This document shows, piece after piece, positions 7,935 to 16,689 of a DNA stretch of 64,000 nucleotides. The stretch comes from an uncultured Lachnospiraceae bacterium (GTDB lineage: Bacteria; Bacillota; Clostridia; Lachnospirales; Lachnospiraceae): assembly GCA_910583615.1 (NCBI GenBank), contig CAJTXP010000003.1, positions 121,650 through 185,649 on the forward strand, read 5' to 3'. Position numbers and translations under genes: made by a program. Under the pieces are notes generated by a model. The model had not been told where the DNA came from, made no database searches, and saw only the letters and a list, made by a program, of their open reading frames with translations. Numbering within the stretch: the first letter of the stretch is position 1; each line of letters starts with the position of its first letter.

Positions 7935-9080
7935 ATGGGGCTTAATTTTGACAGACCGCAGGCAGGGGTGCAGACGGCAGTCCTGGAAGCGGAAAACGGC
8001 GTAGAAGTAGTGGAAAAATACGATATTGTCGCAGACCGGCAGCAGATGAACACGGCGCTTACCGGTTCTCCGGAAGTGGACGCGCTGGCCAGCCAGATTG
8101 AAGTTTATGATCTGGAGACGATCGTTTCTTTTGGCTCAGAGGTGGCAGAAGAGATTTCGAAAGCTTCCGATGTGGTTCTGAACAGCATGAACATGTCTCA
8201 GCTGGATGATTCCAGCGCCATGCTGAATCAGCTGGCAAAGGTCATGTCCAAATTTGATATTGATGAGATCAAGGAGAATCCCACGCTGTTCGGGAAGCTT
8301 TTCGGCAGTCTGAGAAAGCAGCTGGATAAGATTCTGGATAAATACCATACCATGGGAGAAGAGGTTGACAAGATCTATGTGCAGCTCAGGCAGTATGAGT
8401 CTGAGATCAAACAGTCGAACAAAAAGCTGAATCAGATGTTTGATGCCAATGTAAATTATTATCATGATCTTGTGAAATATATTCTTGCAGGAGAGCAGGG
8501 CTGCAGGGAGATTTCGGATTATATCGCAAGACGGGAACAGGACATGGCGGCGAGTGGAGACCAGTCGATCCAGTTTGAGATCCAGAGCCTGAATCAGGCC
8601 CTGATGATGCTGGAGCAGCGGACGCAGGACCTTCGGATTGCGGAGAATGTGGCCATGCAGTCCATTCCCATGATCAAGACCATGGAGTTCAGCAATATGA
8701 ATCTGGTCCGCAAGATCAATTCTGCCTTTATCATTACGCTTCCGGTTTTCAAGCAGGCGCTGGCGCAGGCCATTATGCTGAAGCGTCAGAGAATTCAGGC
8801 GGAAGCCATGTCTGCACTGGATGAGAAGACCAATGAGATGCTGATACGGAATGCGCGCAATACGGTGGAGCAGTCCAAAATGACGGCTCAGCTTGCATCC
8901 GGCAGCTCGATCAAAATCGAGACCCTGGAAACAACCTGGAGAACGATTGTAAGCGGTATCGATGAGACAAAGCAGATTCAGGAGAACGCCAGAAAACAGC
9001 GTTCAGAGGATCAGCTGAGGCTTTCGCATATCAAAGAAGAGTTCAACAGGATGTATCATATGCCAGACAAAAACAGGTGA
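7935..9080 (+). CDS. telA: TelA/KlaA toxic anion resistance protein
   Basis: A 381-residue protein of the TelA family, the usual length. It is largely alpha-helical, with long charged heptad-like stretches between residues 130 and 250 (for example LRQYESEIKQ and IEIQSLNQAL-type helices) and the family-typical core around VRKINSAFIITLPVFK. ATG 7935 is chosen over TTG 7929, with AGAGG about nine bases upstream. TelA proteins are cytoplasmic and occur with TerD and YceG; tellurite or toxic anion resistance is the original phenotype, while the mechanism is unresolved. It is tightly packed between yceG and terD, so it is part of the same transcript. Confidence 0.92.
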   Translation: MGLNFDRPQAGVQTAVLEAENGVEVVEKYDIVADRQQMNTALTGSPEVDALASQIEVYDLETIVSFGSEVAEEISKASDVVLNSMNMSQLDDSSAMLNQLAKVMSKFDIDEIKENPTLFGKLFGSLRKQLDKILDKYHTMGEEVDKIYVQLRQYESEIKQSNKKLNQMFDANVNYYHDLVKYILAGEQGCREISDYIARREQDMAASGDQSIQFEIQSLNQALMMLEQRTQDLRIAENVAMQSIPMIKTMEFSNMNLVRKINSAFIITLPVFKQALAQAIMLKRQRIQAEAMSALDEKTNEMLIRNARNTVEQSKMTAQLASGSSIKIETLETTWRTIVSGIDETKQIQENARKQRSEDQLRLSHIKEEFNRMYHMPDKNR

Positions 9081-9097
9081 CAGGAGGTAACACAATT

Positions 9098-9679
9098 ATG
9101 GCGATCAATCTGACAAAAGGACAAAAAGTAGACCTGACAAAGGGAAACCCGGGCCTGAAGAAGCTGATGGTCGGTCTTGGGTGGGACGTGAATGCGTACG
9201 ATTCCGGAGCTGACTTCGATCTGGACGCGGCAGCGTTTATGCTGGGAGACAATGGAAAATGTCCAACAGAAAAGGAATTTATCTTTTATGGGAATCTGAC
9301 GCATCCCAGCGAGTCTCTGAAGCATATGGGAGACAACCTGACCGGAGAGGGCGAAGGAGACGATGAGCAGATTTTTGTGGATCTGACAAAGCTTCCCTCC
9401 AATGTATCAAAGGTGGCATTTACGGTAACAATCTATGAAGCAGAGGAAAGAGGACAGAATTTTGGACAGGTGTCCAATTCCTTCATCCGTATCGTGGATG
9501 AAAGTACCGGACAGGAGTTGATCCACTATGACCTGGGAGAAGATTTCTCCATTGAGACGGCTGTAGTGGTAGGAGAATTATACAAACATAACGGAGAATG
9601 GAAATTTAATGCCATTGGCAGCGGATTCCAGGGCGGTCTGGCAGCGCTTTGCGGACATTATGGAATTGAAGTGGCGTAA
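9098..9679 (+). CDS. terD: TerD-family protein 1
   Basis: A 193-residue TerD/TerZ-type protein starting at ATG 9098 with AGGAGGT upstream. The calcium-binding beta-sandwich signatures are intact: LGWDVNAY, the acidic DFDLDAAAF, MGDNLTGEGEGDDEQI and YDLGEDFSIETA near the C-terminus. TerD proteins bind Ca2+ in the cytoplasm and are thought to scaffold membrane-associated stress complexes. It is the first of three consecutive paralogues. Confidence 0.95.
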   Translation: MAINLTKGQKVDLTKGNPGLKKLMVGLGWDVNAYDSGADFDLDAAAFMLGDNGKCPTEKEFIFYGNLTHPSESLKHMGDNLTGEGEGDDEQIFVDLTKLPSNVSKVAFTVTIYEAEERGQNFGQVSNSFIRIVDESTGQELIHYDLGEDFSIETAVVVGELYKHNGEWKFNAIGSGFQGGLAALCGHYGIEVA

Positions 9680-9724
9680 AAACGGAAAAATATCTTAAGA
9701 ATATGGACAGGAGGTAGAAGTAAG

Positions 9725-10306
9725 ATGCCAGTAAATTTGAAAAAAGGACAGAAAGTGAGTCTGACAAAGGACAATCCAGGACTGAAAAAAGTGGTGGTCG
9801 GCCTTGGATGGGATGTGAATGCGTTTGATACCGGCGGGGATTTTGACCTGGATGCGGCGGCGTTTCTGCTGACGGACAGCGGAAGAGTGAAAGATTCCGG
9901 GGATTTTGTATTTTACGGAAATCTGAAGCATACATCAGGCAGTGTACAGCATATGGGAGACAACCTGACCGGGGCTGGCGACGGTGACGACGAGCAGATC
10001 AAAGTGGATCTGTCCATGGTGCCGGGGGAAGTGATGAAGATCGCGTTTACGGCAACGATTTATGAGGCGGAAGCGAGAAGACAGAATTTCGGACAGGTGA
10101 ACAATGCATTTATTCGTATTTATAATGAAGAGACCGGAGAAGAGATGCTTCGCTATGACCTGGGAGAAGATTTTTCCATTGAGACGGCTGTCGTATTCGG
10201 GGAACTTTATAAGAATGGGAATGAGTGGAAATTCAATGCCATTGGCAGCGGATATCAGGGCGGTCTGGCAGCATTGTGCGCAAATTACGGCGTGGATGTA
10301 GAGTAG
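9725..10306 (+). CDS. terD: TerD-family protein 2
   Basis: A 193-residue paralogue of its upstream neighbour, with the same motifs: LGWDVNAFD, DFDLDAAAF, GAGDGDDEQI and YDLGEDFSIETA. Both Ca2+-site acidic clusters are kept. Start ATG 9725 is preceded by a strong AGGAGG. It is very close to TerD 1 in length and core sequence, pointing to a tandem duplication. Confidence 0.95.
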   Translation: MPVNLKKGQKVSLTKDNPGLKKVVVGLGWDVNAFDTGGDFDLDAAAFLLTDSGRVKDSGDFVFYGNLKHTSGSVQHMGDNLTGAGDGDDEQIKVDLSMVPGEVMKIAFTATIYEAEARRQNFGQVNNAFIRIYNEETGEEMLRYDLGEDFSIETAVVFGELYKNGNEWKFNAIGSGYQGGLAALCANYGVDVE

Positions 10307-10318
10307 GAGGAAAGCTTC

Positions 10319-10912
10319 ATGTCAATCAGTTTGAAAAAAGGGCAGAAGGTCAGCCTGTCCAAGGATCATCCAGGACTGTCCAGAGTCGTAGTCGGACTTG
10401 GATGGGACGAGGTGAAAAAATCAAAGGGTTTTAATTTTCTTGCTCCAAAGCCTGCGCCTATTGACTGCGATGCGTCTGCAATCCTTCTCCATGACGGGAA
10501 GCTGGTGTACAAGGAGGATGTGGTGTATTTTGGAAATCTGCGTCATCCGACCGGTACCGTTCAGCATATGGGCGATAATCTGACTGGAGCCGGAGAGGGG
10601 GACGACGAGCAGATCATCGTAGATCTTGCGGGTATTCCGGCGGAATACGACAAGATTGTAATTGTTGTCAATATCTATCAGGCAGTACAGAGAAAGCAGC
10701 ATTTCGGCATGATCCAGAATGCGTTCATCCGGCTGGTCGACGGAAGGAACAACAGTGAGATGTGCAGATACAATCTCACGGAAGATTATGGCAATATGAC
10801 AGCCATGATTTTCGGAGAGATCTACCGGCATAACGGAGAGTGGAAGTTCAATCCCATCGGACAGGGTACAACAGATCCGGGGCTGGGTGAACTGATTCGC
10901 CGGTATATGTAG
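10319..10912 (+). CDS. TerD-family protein 3 (divergent, TerX/TerE-like)
   Basis: A 197-residue TerD-fold protein. It differs from the first two in an inserted segment after LGWDEV (Lys/Phe/Pro-rich, about residues 28-42) and in the first acidic motif, IDCDASAIL instead of DFDLDAAAF. The second cluster, GAGEGDDEQII, is intact. The C-terminus reads YNLTEDYGNMTA in place of YDLGEDFSIETA. It is thus an asymmetric partner rather than a recent duplicate. It starts 12 bp after TerD 2 with AGGAGG upstream. Confidence 0.93.
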   Translation: MSISLKKGQKVSLSKDHPGLSRVVVGLGWDEVKKSKGFNFLAPKPAPIDCDASAILLHDGKLVYKEDVVYFGNLRHPTGTVQHMGDNLTGAGEGDDEQIIVDLAGIPAEYDKIVIVVNIYQAVQRKQHFGMIQNAFIRLVDGRNNSEMCRYNLTEDYGNMTAMIFGEIYRHNGEWKFNPIGQGTTDPGLGELIRRYM

Positions 10913-10996
10913 GCGTAAATTGACGCATGATAGATATATGGAAAGCAAATGAAGCATGCTTTCCGGCGATATACCAGATTTTTGAGGAGATATGTG

Positions 10997-13657
10997 ATGA
11001 AATTTATTGGACTGACAGACCAGGAAGCAGAGGCTTCCAGAAAAAAGTATGGAAGCAACGAGATTCCTGATTCGGAGCCGACTACATTTTGGGACGAATT
11101 TAAAGAGACTTTTGGAGATCCGATGATCAAGATCCTGCTTGCAATCGCAGTACTCATGATTGGAATGTTCTTTTTCGGCTATGCGGAGATCTATGAGCCT
11201 CTGGGAACGATCGTGGCAGTGCTGATCGTGGCATTTGTTTCGGCAAAGACCGGCGTGGCCAGCGATACCAAATACCGGGAGCTGAAGGACCGCACCGAAA
11301 AGGATCACTGTAAAGTGTACCGGGAAGGAAAAGTTACGATCATTGACGTAGATGACGTGGTGGTGGGCGACAAGGTGCTTTTGCAGTCGGGTGACAAGAT
11401 TCCGGCGGACGGAGTGCTGGTAGACGGAAATCTCCGGGTGGATAATTCCGCCCTGAACGGAGAAGCGGAAGAATGCAAAAAGACTGCTGCTGAAGAAAGC
11501 TTCGAGCTGGCAGACGAAATTACCGGCGACACTTTCGTGGATGCGCACTCTCTGTTTCGCGGGGCCGTTGTCTTTGACGGAGAGGGAATTCTGGATGTAA
11601 GAAAAGTTGGGCTTAAAACCATGATGGGGCGGATGGCGGACGAGATGCAGGAGGATGATATCGATTCTCCTTTAAAGGTGAAGCTGTCGAAACTGGCGGG
11701 TCAGATCTCGGTATTCGGTTACGTGGGCGCAACCGTGATCGCGATTCTTTATTTTGCTTATTTTGTTGTGTCTGCAGGCGGATTTTCAGCCTATTTTTCC
11801 ATTGGCGCAGAACAGGTAATCAAAGATATTGTGGAAGCAGTATCGCTTGCAATCGTGATCATTGTCTGCGCGGTTCCGGAAGGACTGCCGCTTATGATCT
11901 CTCTGGTACTGATGCAGAATACCAGCAAGATGCTGGATCACAACGTGCTGGTGAGAAAAGCGGAAGGAATCGAAACGGCAGGTTCTTTGAATATTCTGTT
12001 CAGTGACAAGACCGGCACGATTACCAAAGGAAGTCTGGAGGTGGTGGAATTTTTCACCGCAGACGGTCAGGTGATCCCGCTTCCGGAGCTTTCCGGGCAT
12101 TCTGGAGTGAAGAACTCTCTGGATCTGGCGATCGGAAAGAACACACAGTCCATGTTTGACGCACAGCACAGGGTGATCGGCGGCAATGCGACCGATCAGG
12201 CTCTGATGAAATTCCTCGGAGAAAATACGTTTCATGCGCTGGAGGGCAATAAAGACTATCAGATCACAGCCTCTCAGGGATTTAACTCCATGAACAAGTT
12301 CAGCCAGGCCATGATTGCCCATACAGGTAAAACCTATTATAAAGGCGCTCCGGAACGTCTGCTTGCCCGGGCGCAGAAGTATCTGGACCAGGATGGAAAC
12401 GTTCAGGTTATCGACAAGGCGGTTCTTGACCGTAAGATCGATGCACTGGCTCAAAAGGCCATGCGCGTGCTTGCTTTTGGTTATTCGGAAAAAGAACTGG
12501 AAGAAAATACGATCCATGACGATCTGGTGATCATCGGCCTTGTGGCGATCCGCGATGACGTGAGGCCGGAGGCCAGGGATGCAATTGCAGAAGTGAGAAA
12601 TGCAGGCATTCAGGTGGTTATGATAACCGGAGACCGCCTGGAGACGGCAGTTGCCATTGCAAAAGACGCAGGTCTTCTGAAAAGCGGGTCGGAACGGGCG
12701 CTGACTTCGGCACAGCTGAATGAAATGTCCGATGATGAGGTGAAACAGATCATTCCGCAGATCCGGGTAATTGCGCGTGCGCTTCCAACGGATAAATCCA
12801 GGATGGTAAGGCTTTGTCAGGAAATGAATCTGGTAGTGGGAATGACCGGAGACGGCGTTAATGATTCGCCGGCTCTTAAGAGAGCGGATGTGGGCTTTGC
12901 CATGGGAAGCGGTACAGAGGCAGCCAAGGAAGCGGGAGAGATTGTGATTCTGGATGACAATTTCAAATCCATCAAGGATGCGATCTGGTATGGCAGAACC
13001 ATCTATCACAACATCCTGAAATTCTGTAAGTTCCAGCTGGTGATCAACGTGGCGGCTGTAGTGGTGAGTGCCATTGCTCCGTTCTTCGGCGTAGAGGAGC
13101 CGCTGAAAGTCACGCATCTTCTGTTTGTCAACCTGGTGATGGACGGACTCGGAGCTATCATGCTTGGCAATGAGCCGGCTCTGGAAGAATACATGCAGGA
13201 GAAGCCAAGAAGGAGAGACGAAAGTATTATCAGCAGGAAAATGGCGGTACAGATCGGCGTTATGGGAGCATGGCTCACCATTATCAGCTTTGTTTATCTG
13301 AAAGCTCCGTTTTTTGCCGGATTTTTTGATACGGAAGAACAGCATCTGACCGGATATTTTGTACTGTTCATCGTCAGTGCTCTGTTCAACGGTTTCAATG
13401 TAAGGGATGACGGTTTTGCCATCTTTAAAGGACTGGATGAGAATACCGGTTTTATGAAAGTGTTCTGTATCATCGTGCTCGTTCAGGCACTGATTGTCAA
13501 TGCGGCGCTGGTGCCGGGAGTGGTATTCACCTGGATCGGCAACATGTTCAGCTGCGTTCCCTTCGGTATCACCGGATGGGCGGTTGTAGTGCTGTTGGCA
13601 GCGACAATGATACCGGTGGATCTGGTGAGAAAATGTCTGACAGGGAAGAAAAACTGA
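10997..13657 (+). CDS. P-type cation ATPase, PMCA/SERCA-like (probable Ca2+ exporter)
   Basis: An 886-residue P2-type ATPase, the full family length. Start ATG 10997 follows GAGGAG; an in-frame ATG at 10949 has no ribosome binding site. Landmarks: N-terminal membrane pair at about 55-105; actuator domain whose usual TGES reads NGEA; CAVPEGLP in M4; phosphorylation site DKTGT with Asp337; MITGDRLET and MTGDGVNDSP in the P domain; six C-terminal membrane helices. PEGLP and overall layout favour Ca2+ over K+ or heavy metals. It sits inside the Ter operon where many Firmicutes carry terC, next to three Ca2+-binding TerD proteins, which suggests Ca2+ homeostasis as part of the response (inference). 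The stop overlaps the HAD gene. Confidence 0.9.
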   Translation: MKFIGLTDQEAEASRKKYGSNEIPDSEPTTFWDEFKETFGDPMIKILLAIAVLMIGMFFFGYAEIYEPLGTIVAVLIVAFVSAKTGVASDTKYRELKDRTEKDHCKVYREGKVTIIDVDDVVVGDKVLLQSGDKIPADGVLVDGNLRVDNSALNGEAEECKKTAAEESFELADEITGDTFVDAHSLFRGAVVFDGEGILDVRKVGLKTMMGRMADEMQEDDIDSPLKVKLSKLAGQISVFGYVGATVIAILYFAYFVVSAGGFSAYFSIGAEQVIKDIVEAVSLAIVIIVCAVPEGLPLMISLVLMQNTSKMLDHNVLVRKAEGIETAGSLNILFSDKTGTITKGSLEVVEFFTADGQVIPLPELSGHSGVKNSLDLAIGKNTQSMFDAQHRVIGGNATDQALMKFLGENTFHALEGNKDYQITASQGFNSMNKFSQAMIAHTGKTYYKGAPERLLARAQKYLDQDGNVQVIDKAVLDRKIDALAQKAMRVLAFGYSEKELEENTIHDDLVIIGLVAIRDDVRPEARDAIAEVRNAGIQVVMITGDRLETAVAIAKDAGLLKSGSERALTSAQLNEMSDDEVKQIIPQIRVIARALPTDKSRMVRLCQEMNLVVGMTGDGVNDSPALKRADVGFAMGSGTEAAKEAGEIVILDDNFKSIKDAIWYGRTIYHNILKFCKFQLVINVAAVVVSAIAPFFGVEEPLKVTHLLFVNLVMDGLGAIMLGNEPALEEYMQEKPRRRDESIISRKMAVQIGVMGAWLTIISFVYLKAPFFAGFFDTEEQHLTGYFVLFIVSALFNGFNVRDDGFAIFKGLDENTGFMKVFCIIVLVQALIVNAALVPGVVFTWIGNMFSCVPFGITGWAVVVLLAATMIPVDLVRKCLTGKKN

Positions 13658-14439
13658 TCGTATTTCATGCAGATCTGGACAATACGCTGATCTATTCCTG
13701 GAAGCATGAGATCGGAGCGGAGAAGACCTGTGTAGAAGTCTATGAGGGAAGAGAGATTTCTTTTATGACAGACTGGTCTTCCCTGCTCCTGAAAAAGATA
13801 CATGAGAAGGTAATGTTTGTACCTGTCACCACCCGGACGAAAGAACAGTATGACCGGATCGACCTGCAAACAGGGATTCCGGATTATGCACTGGTGTGTA
13901 ATGGAGGCGTACTGCTGAAAAGCGGAAAAGAGGTTCCGGAATGGTATGAAGAGTCGCTTCAGCTGACGGAAAAAAGCCGCAGAGAGTTTTCCTGTGCAAA
14001 GTCCTGCATGGAGCAGGACGGTAACCGGATCTTTGAAGTCAGAAATATCCGGGATCTGTTTCTGTTTACGAAGAGCAGCAAACCATATGAGACGGTAAAG
14101 CGCCTGAAATGCAGTCTGGATCTGACGCTTATGGAGATCTTTTCCAATGGGAGCAAGGTGTATGCGCTGCCGGCAGGGCTTGATAAAGGAACTGCAGTCA
14201 GAAGATTCAGGGATTACATAAAAGCGGACATGGTGCTTGCAGCGGGAGACAGTGAATTTGACTTTCCCATGTTGAAGGAGGCGGATCGTGCGTGGGCGCC
14301 TGAAGGGCTGATGAAGCGTGCAGGGGCCGATGTACATGTAGTTCAGGTTTCCGATGCCCGGGTGTTTTCGGATGTATTGCTGGAAGGAGTTTTCGCCGAA
14401 GCATCCGGTGGAAAGTTTTTGGAAAAAGAAGTAATGTAA
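13633..14439 (+). CDS. HAD-superfamily hydrolase (Ter-associated, Cof/SPP-like)
   Basis: A 268-residue HAD phosphatase. Motif I is FHADLDNTL with the nucleophile at Asp14 and the acid/base at Asp16, motif II is TTRT, and motif IV is AGDSEFDFPML. The cap is of the C2/IIB type. The start ATG 13633 lies inside the end of the ATPase gene (25-base overlap), with GGTGAG ahead of it, so translation is coupled. HAD phosphatases are regular members of Ter biosynthetic modules and are expected to dephosphorylate the product of the PRTases; the substrate is not known. Sixteen bases separate it from the glycogen debranching gene. Confidence 0.85.
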   Translation: MSDREEKLIVFHADLDNTLIYSWKHEIGAEKTCVEVYEGREISFMTDWSSLLLKKIHEKVMFVPVTTRTKEQYDRIDLQTGIPDYALVCNGGVLLKSGKEVPEWYEESLQLTEKSRREFSCAKSCMEQDGNRIFEVRNIRDLFLFTKSSKPYETVKRLKCSLDLTLMEIFSNGSKVYALPAGLDKGTAVRRFRDYIKADMVLAAGDSEFDFPMLKEADRAWAPEGLMKRAGADVHVVQVSDARVFSDVLLEGVFAEASGGKFLEKEVM

Positions 14440-14455
14440 GGGGAGAAACCAGGAA

Positions 14456-16567
14456 ATGGGAGAGGAAAAGTTTATCAGTCCCATGAGAAGCATTCATATG
14501 GTTCCCATGGATGTGATAGCGGGGTTTGAGGTGCGTCCCGGCATGTATGAGCTGAACGGGGCAATGGCGATTCCGGTGGGAGTGAATTTTACAGTACACT
14601 CTTTTGGAGCGACATCCTGTGAACTTCTGCTTTTTCATCGGGAAGAAGAAGAGCCGTATGCAGTATTGCCGTTTCCGAAGCACTATCGAATCGGGAATGT
14701 GTATTCCATGATCGTTTTTGGGCTGAACATTCAGGATTTCGAATATGCATACCGCCTGGATGGTCCGTATGACGCTTCAAAAGGGCTTTTGTTCGACCGG
14801 AATCATGTGCTTCTGGATATTTATGCAAAGGCAGTGACCGGGCAGAGCCAGTGGGGGAGGCCGAGAAAGGAAGGCACCTTTTACAAAGCCCGGGTGGTTA
14901 AGGACGATTTCGAATGGGGAAGAGAGCGGAATCCTCTGATTCCGATGGAAGATCTGATCATCTATGAGATGCACGTGAGAGGATTCACCAGACATGGTTC
15001 TTCCGGGGTGGAATATCCGGGGACCTTTGCCGGGCTTATGGAAAAGATTCCATATCTGAAAGAACTGGGAGTCAATGCGGTGGAGCTGATGCCTATCTTT
15101 GAGTTTGATGAGATGAAGGACAGCCGGATGGTGGACGGGAACCAGGTAGTGGATTACTGGGGCTATAATACCGTCAGCTTTTTTGCACCCAATACCAGTT
15201 ATACAGGGACGAAAGAATACAACAGAGAAGGAACGGAGCTGAAAAAACTGATCCGCGCGCTCAATGAGAACGGAATTGAGTGTTTCCTGGATGTGGTATT
15301 CAATCATACGGCTGAGGGAAATGAGCTGGGACCCTGTTTTTCATTCAAGGGATTTGATAATAACATTTATTATATGCTGACTCCGGATGGACATTATTAT
15401 AATTTCAGCGGCTGCGGCAATACCCTGAACTGTAATCATCCGATCGTGCAGCAGATGATCCTGGAATGTCTGCGCTACTGGACGACGGTCTACCATGTGG
15501 ACGGTTTTCGTTTTGACCTTGCGAGCATCCTCGGACGCAATGAAGACGGTTCCCCCATGAGCAAGCCGCCCCTTTTGCAGAGCCTGGCGTTTGACCCGAT
15601 CCTGGGAGACGTGAAGTTGATTGCGGAGGCGTGGGATGCAGGCGGGCTTTATCAGGTGGGCAGTTTTCCGTCCTGGAACCGGTGGGCCGAGTGGAACGGA
15701 AGATACAGGGATGATCTTCGCAGTTATCTGAAAGGGGATTACGGCATGTCCCATGCGGCGGCGGAGCGGATCACCGGTTCTCTTGACATGTACGGGCGGG
15801 AAGGCGAGGGAAGAGGATACAATGCTTCCGTCAATTTTCTGAACTGCCATGACGGCTTTACACTCTGGGATATGTACTGTTATAACGAGAAACATAACGA
15901 AGCCAACGGATGGGGCAATACAGACGGAGCCGGTGACAACCGGAGCTGGAACTGCGGAGTGGAAGGGGAGACGGACAATGAGGAGATACTTGTTCTTCGC
16001 AGGAGGCTGGCCAAAAACGCCGTCACCGTTCTGATGCTGAGCCGCGGGACTCCCATGTTTCTTGCCGGAGACGAGTTTCTTAATACACAGTTCGGCAATA
16101 ATAATGCCTATTGTCAGGACAATGAGATTTCGTGGCTTGACTGGGGACTTCTGGAAAAAAACAAAGATCATTTTGAGTTTACGAAAAATGTTATAAGGAT
16201 TCGGAAAGAGCATGACGTGGTAAGAAAGAATTCCGGAAGATGTTCTCTTGGATTTCCCGAGGTACAGATAATGGAACCGGATGAAGGGACAAAGGTCCTG
16301 CGGGTGATCTATGCGGGAAGGAATCATGAAGATACGGGAGACGACATCGTCTGTCTGGCAGTCAATGTGTTCTGGGAGTGGCAGGAGTTTTCACTGCCAG
16401 GGCTTCCGTCCTATATGCAGTGGCAGGTGGAGGCGGACACTTTCGGAAATTATCTTCCTGCCGGAATACCGGAGGGTAGACTGACGGAACCGGTGGATCA
16501 CAGAGTCTTTATGGCGCCCCGTTCTGCGATGGTCCTGACTGTATGCAGTAGAAAAAGTAATAATTAA
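14456..16567 (+). CDS. glgX: Glycogen debranching enzyme, GlgX/isoamylase type (GH13)
   Basis: A 703-residue GH13 protein: an N-terminal CBM48-like domain (about 15-140), a TIM barrel (about 160-580) and a C-terminal beta domain. Catalytic residues lie in GFRFDLAS (nucleophile Asp near 353), IAEAWDAGG (Glu near 391) and NCHDG (Asp near 466). It should cleave alpha-1,6 branches of glycogen or limit dextrins in the cytoplasm. It follows the HAD gene by 16 bases with no terminator, so it can be read from the Ter operon, while the glgC promoter starts just after it. Pullulanase-like specificity cannot be excluded. Confidence 0.88.
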   Translation: MGEEKFISPMRSIHMVPMDVIAGFEVRPGMYELNGAMAIPVGVNFTVHSFGATSCELLLFHREEEEPYAVLPFPKHYRIGNVYSMIVFGLNIQDFEYAYRLDGPYDASKGLLFDRNHVLLDIYAKAVTGQSQWGRPRKEGTFYKARVVKDDFEWGRERNPLIPMEDLIIYEMHVRGFTRHGSSGVEYPGTFAGLMEKIPYLKELGVNAVELMPIFEFDEMKDSRMVDGNQVVDYWGYNTVSFFAPNTSYTGTKEYNREGTELKKLIRALNENGIECFLDVVFNHTAEGNELGPCFSFKGFDNNIYYMLTPDGHYYNFSGCGNTLNCNHPIVQQMILECLRYWTTVYHVDGFRFDLASILGRNEDGSPMSKPPLLQSLAFDPILGDVKLIAEAWDAGGLYQVGSFPSWNRWAEWNGRYRDDLRSYLKGDYGMSHAAAERITGSLDMYGREGEGRGYNASVNFLNCHDGFTLWDMYCYNEKHNEANGWGNTDGAGDNRSWNCGVEGETDNEEILVLRRRLAKNAVTVLMLSRGTPMFLAGDEFLNTQFGNNNAYCQDNEISWLDWGLLEKNKDHFEFTKNVIRIRKEHDVVRKNSGRCSLGFPEVQIMEPDEGTKVLRVIYAGRNHEDTGDDIVCLAVNVFWEWQEFSLPGLPSYMQWQVEADTFGNYLPAGIPEGRLTEPVDHRVFMAPRSAMVLTVCSRKSNN

Positions 16568-16628
16568 CAAAAAACAATCGATTATATGGGATAAAATTGT
16601 GCAAAAATGCGAAAATGATGTGCGGAAA

Positions 16629-16657
16629 TTGCAATTTCTGTAAAAAAATTGTATAAT
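16629..16657 (+). promoter_or_regulatory. glgC promoter
   Basis: TTGCAA at 16629-16634, a 17-bp spacer, and TATAAT at 16652-16657. It is about 30 bp ahead of the glgC start and lies in an AT-rich gap. Confidence 0.75.
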
Positions 16658-16689
16658 TATACTATATAAATGAAAGAGAGGACCTTTCT

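Noticed and set aside
11786..13345. Minus-strand 519-codon frame opposite the ATPase
   Set aside because: Composition rich in His/Arg/Cys as typical of shadow frames; the sense strand encodes a full ATPase.
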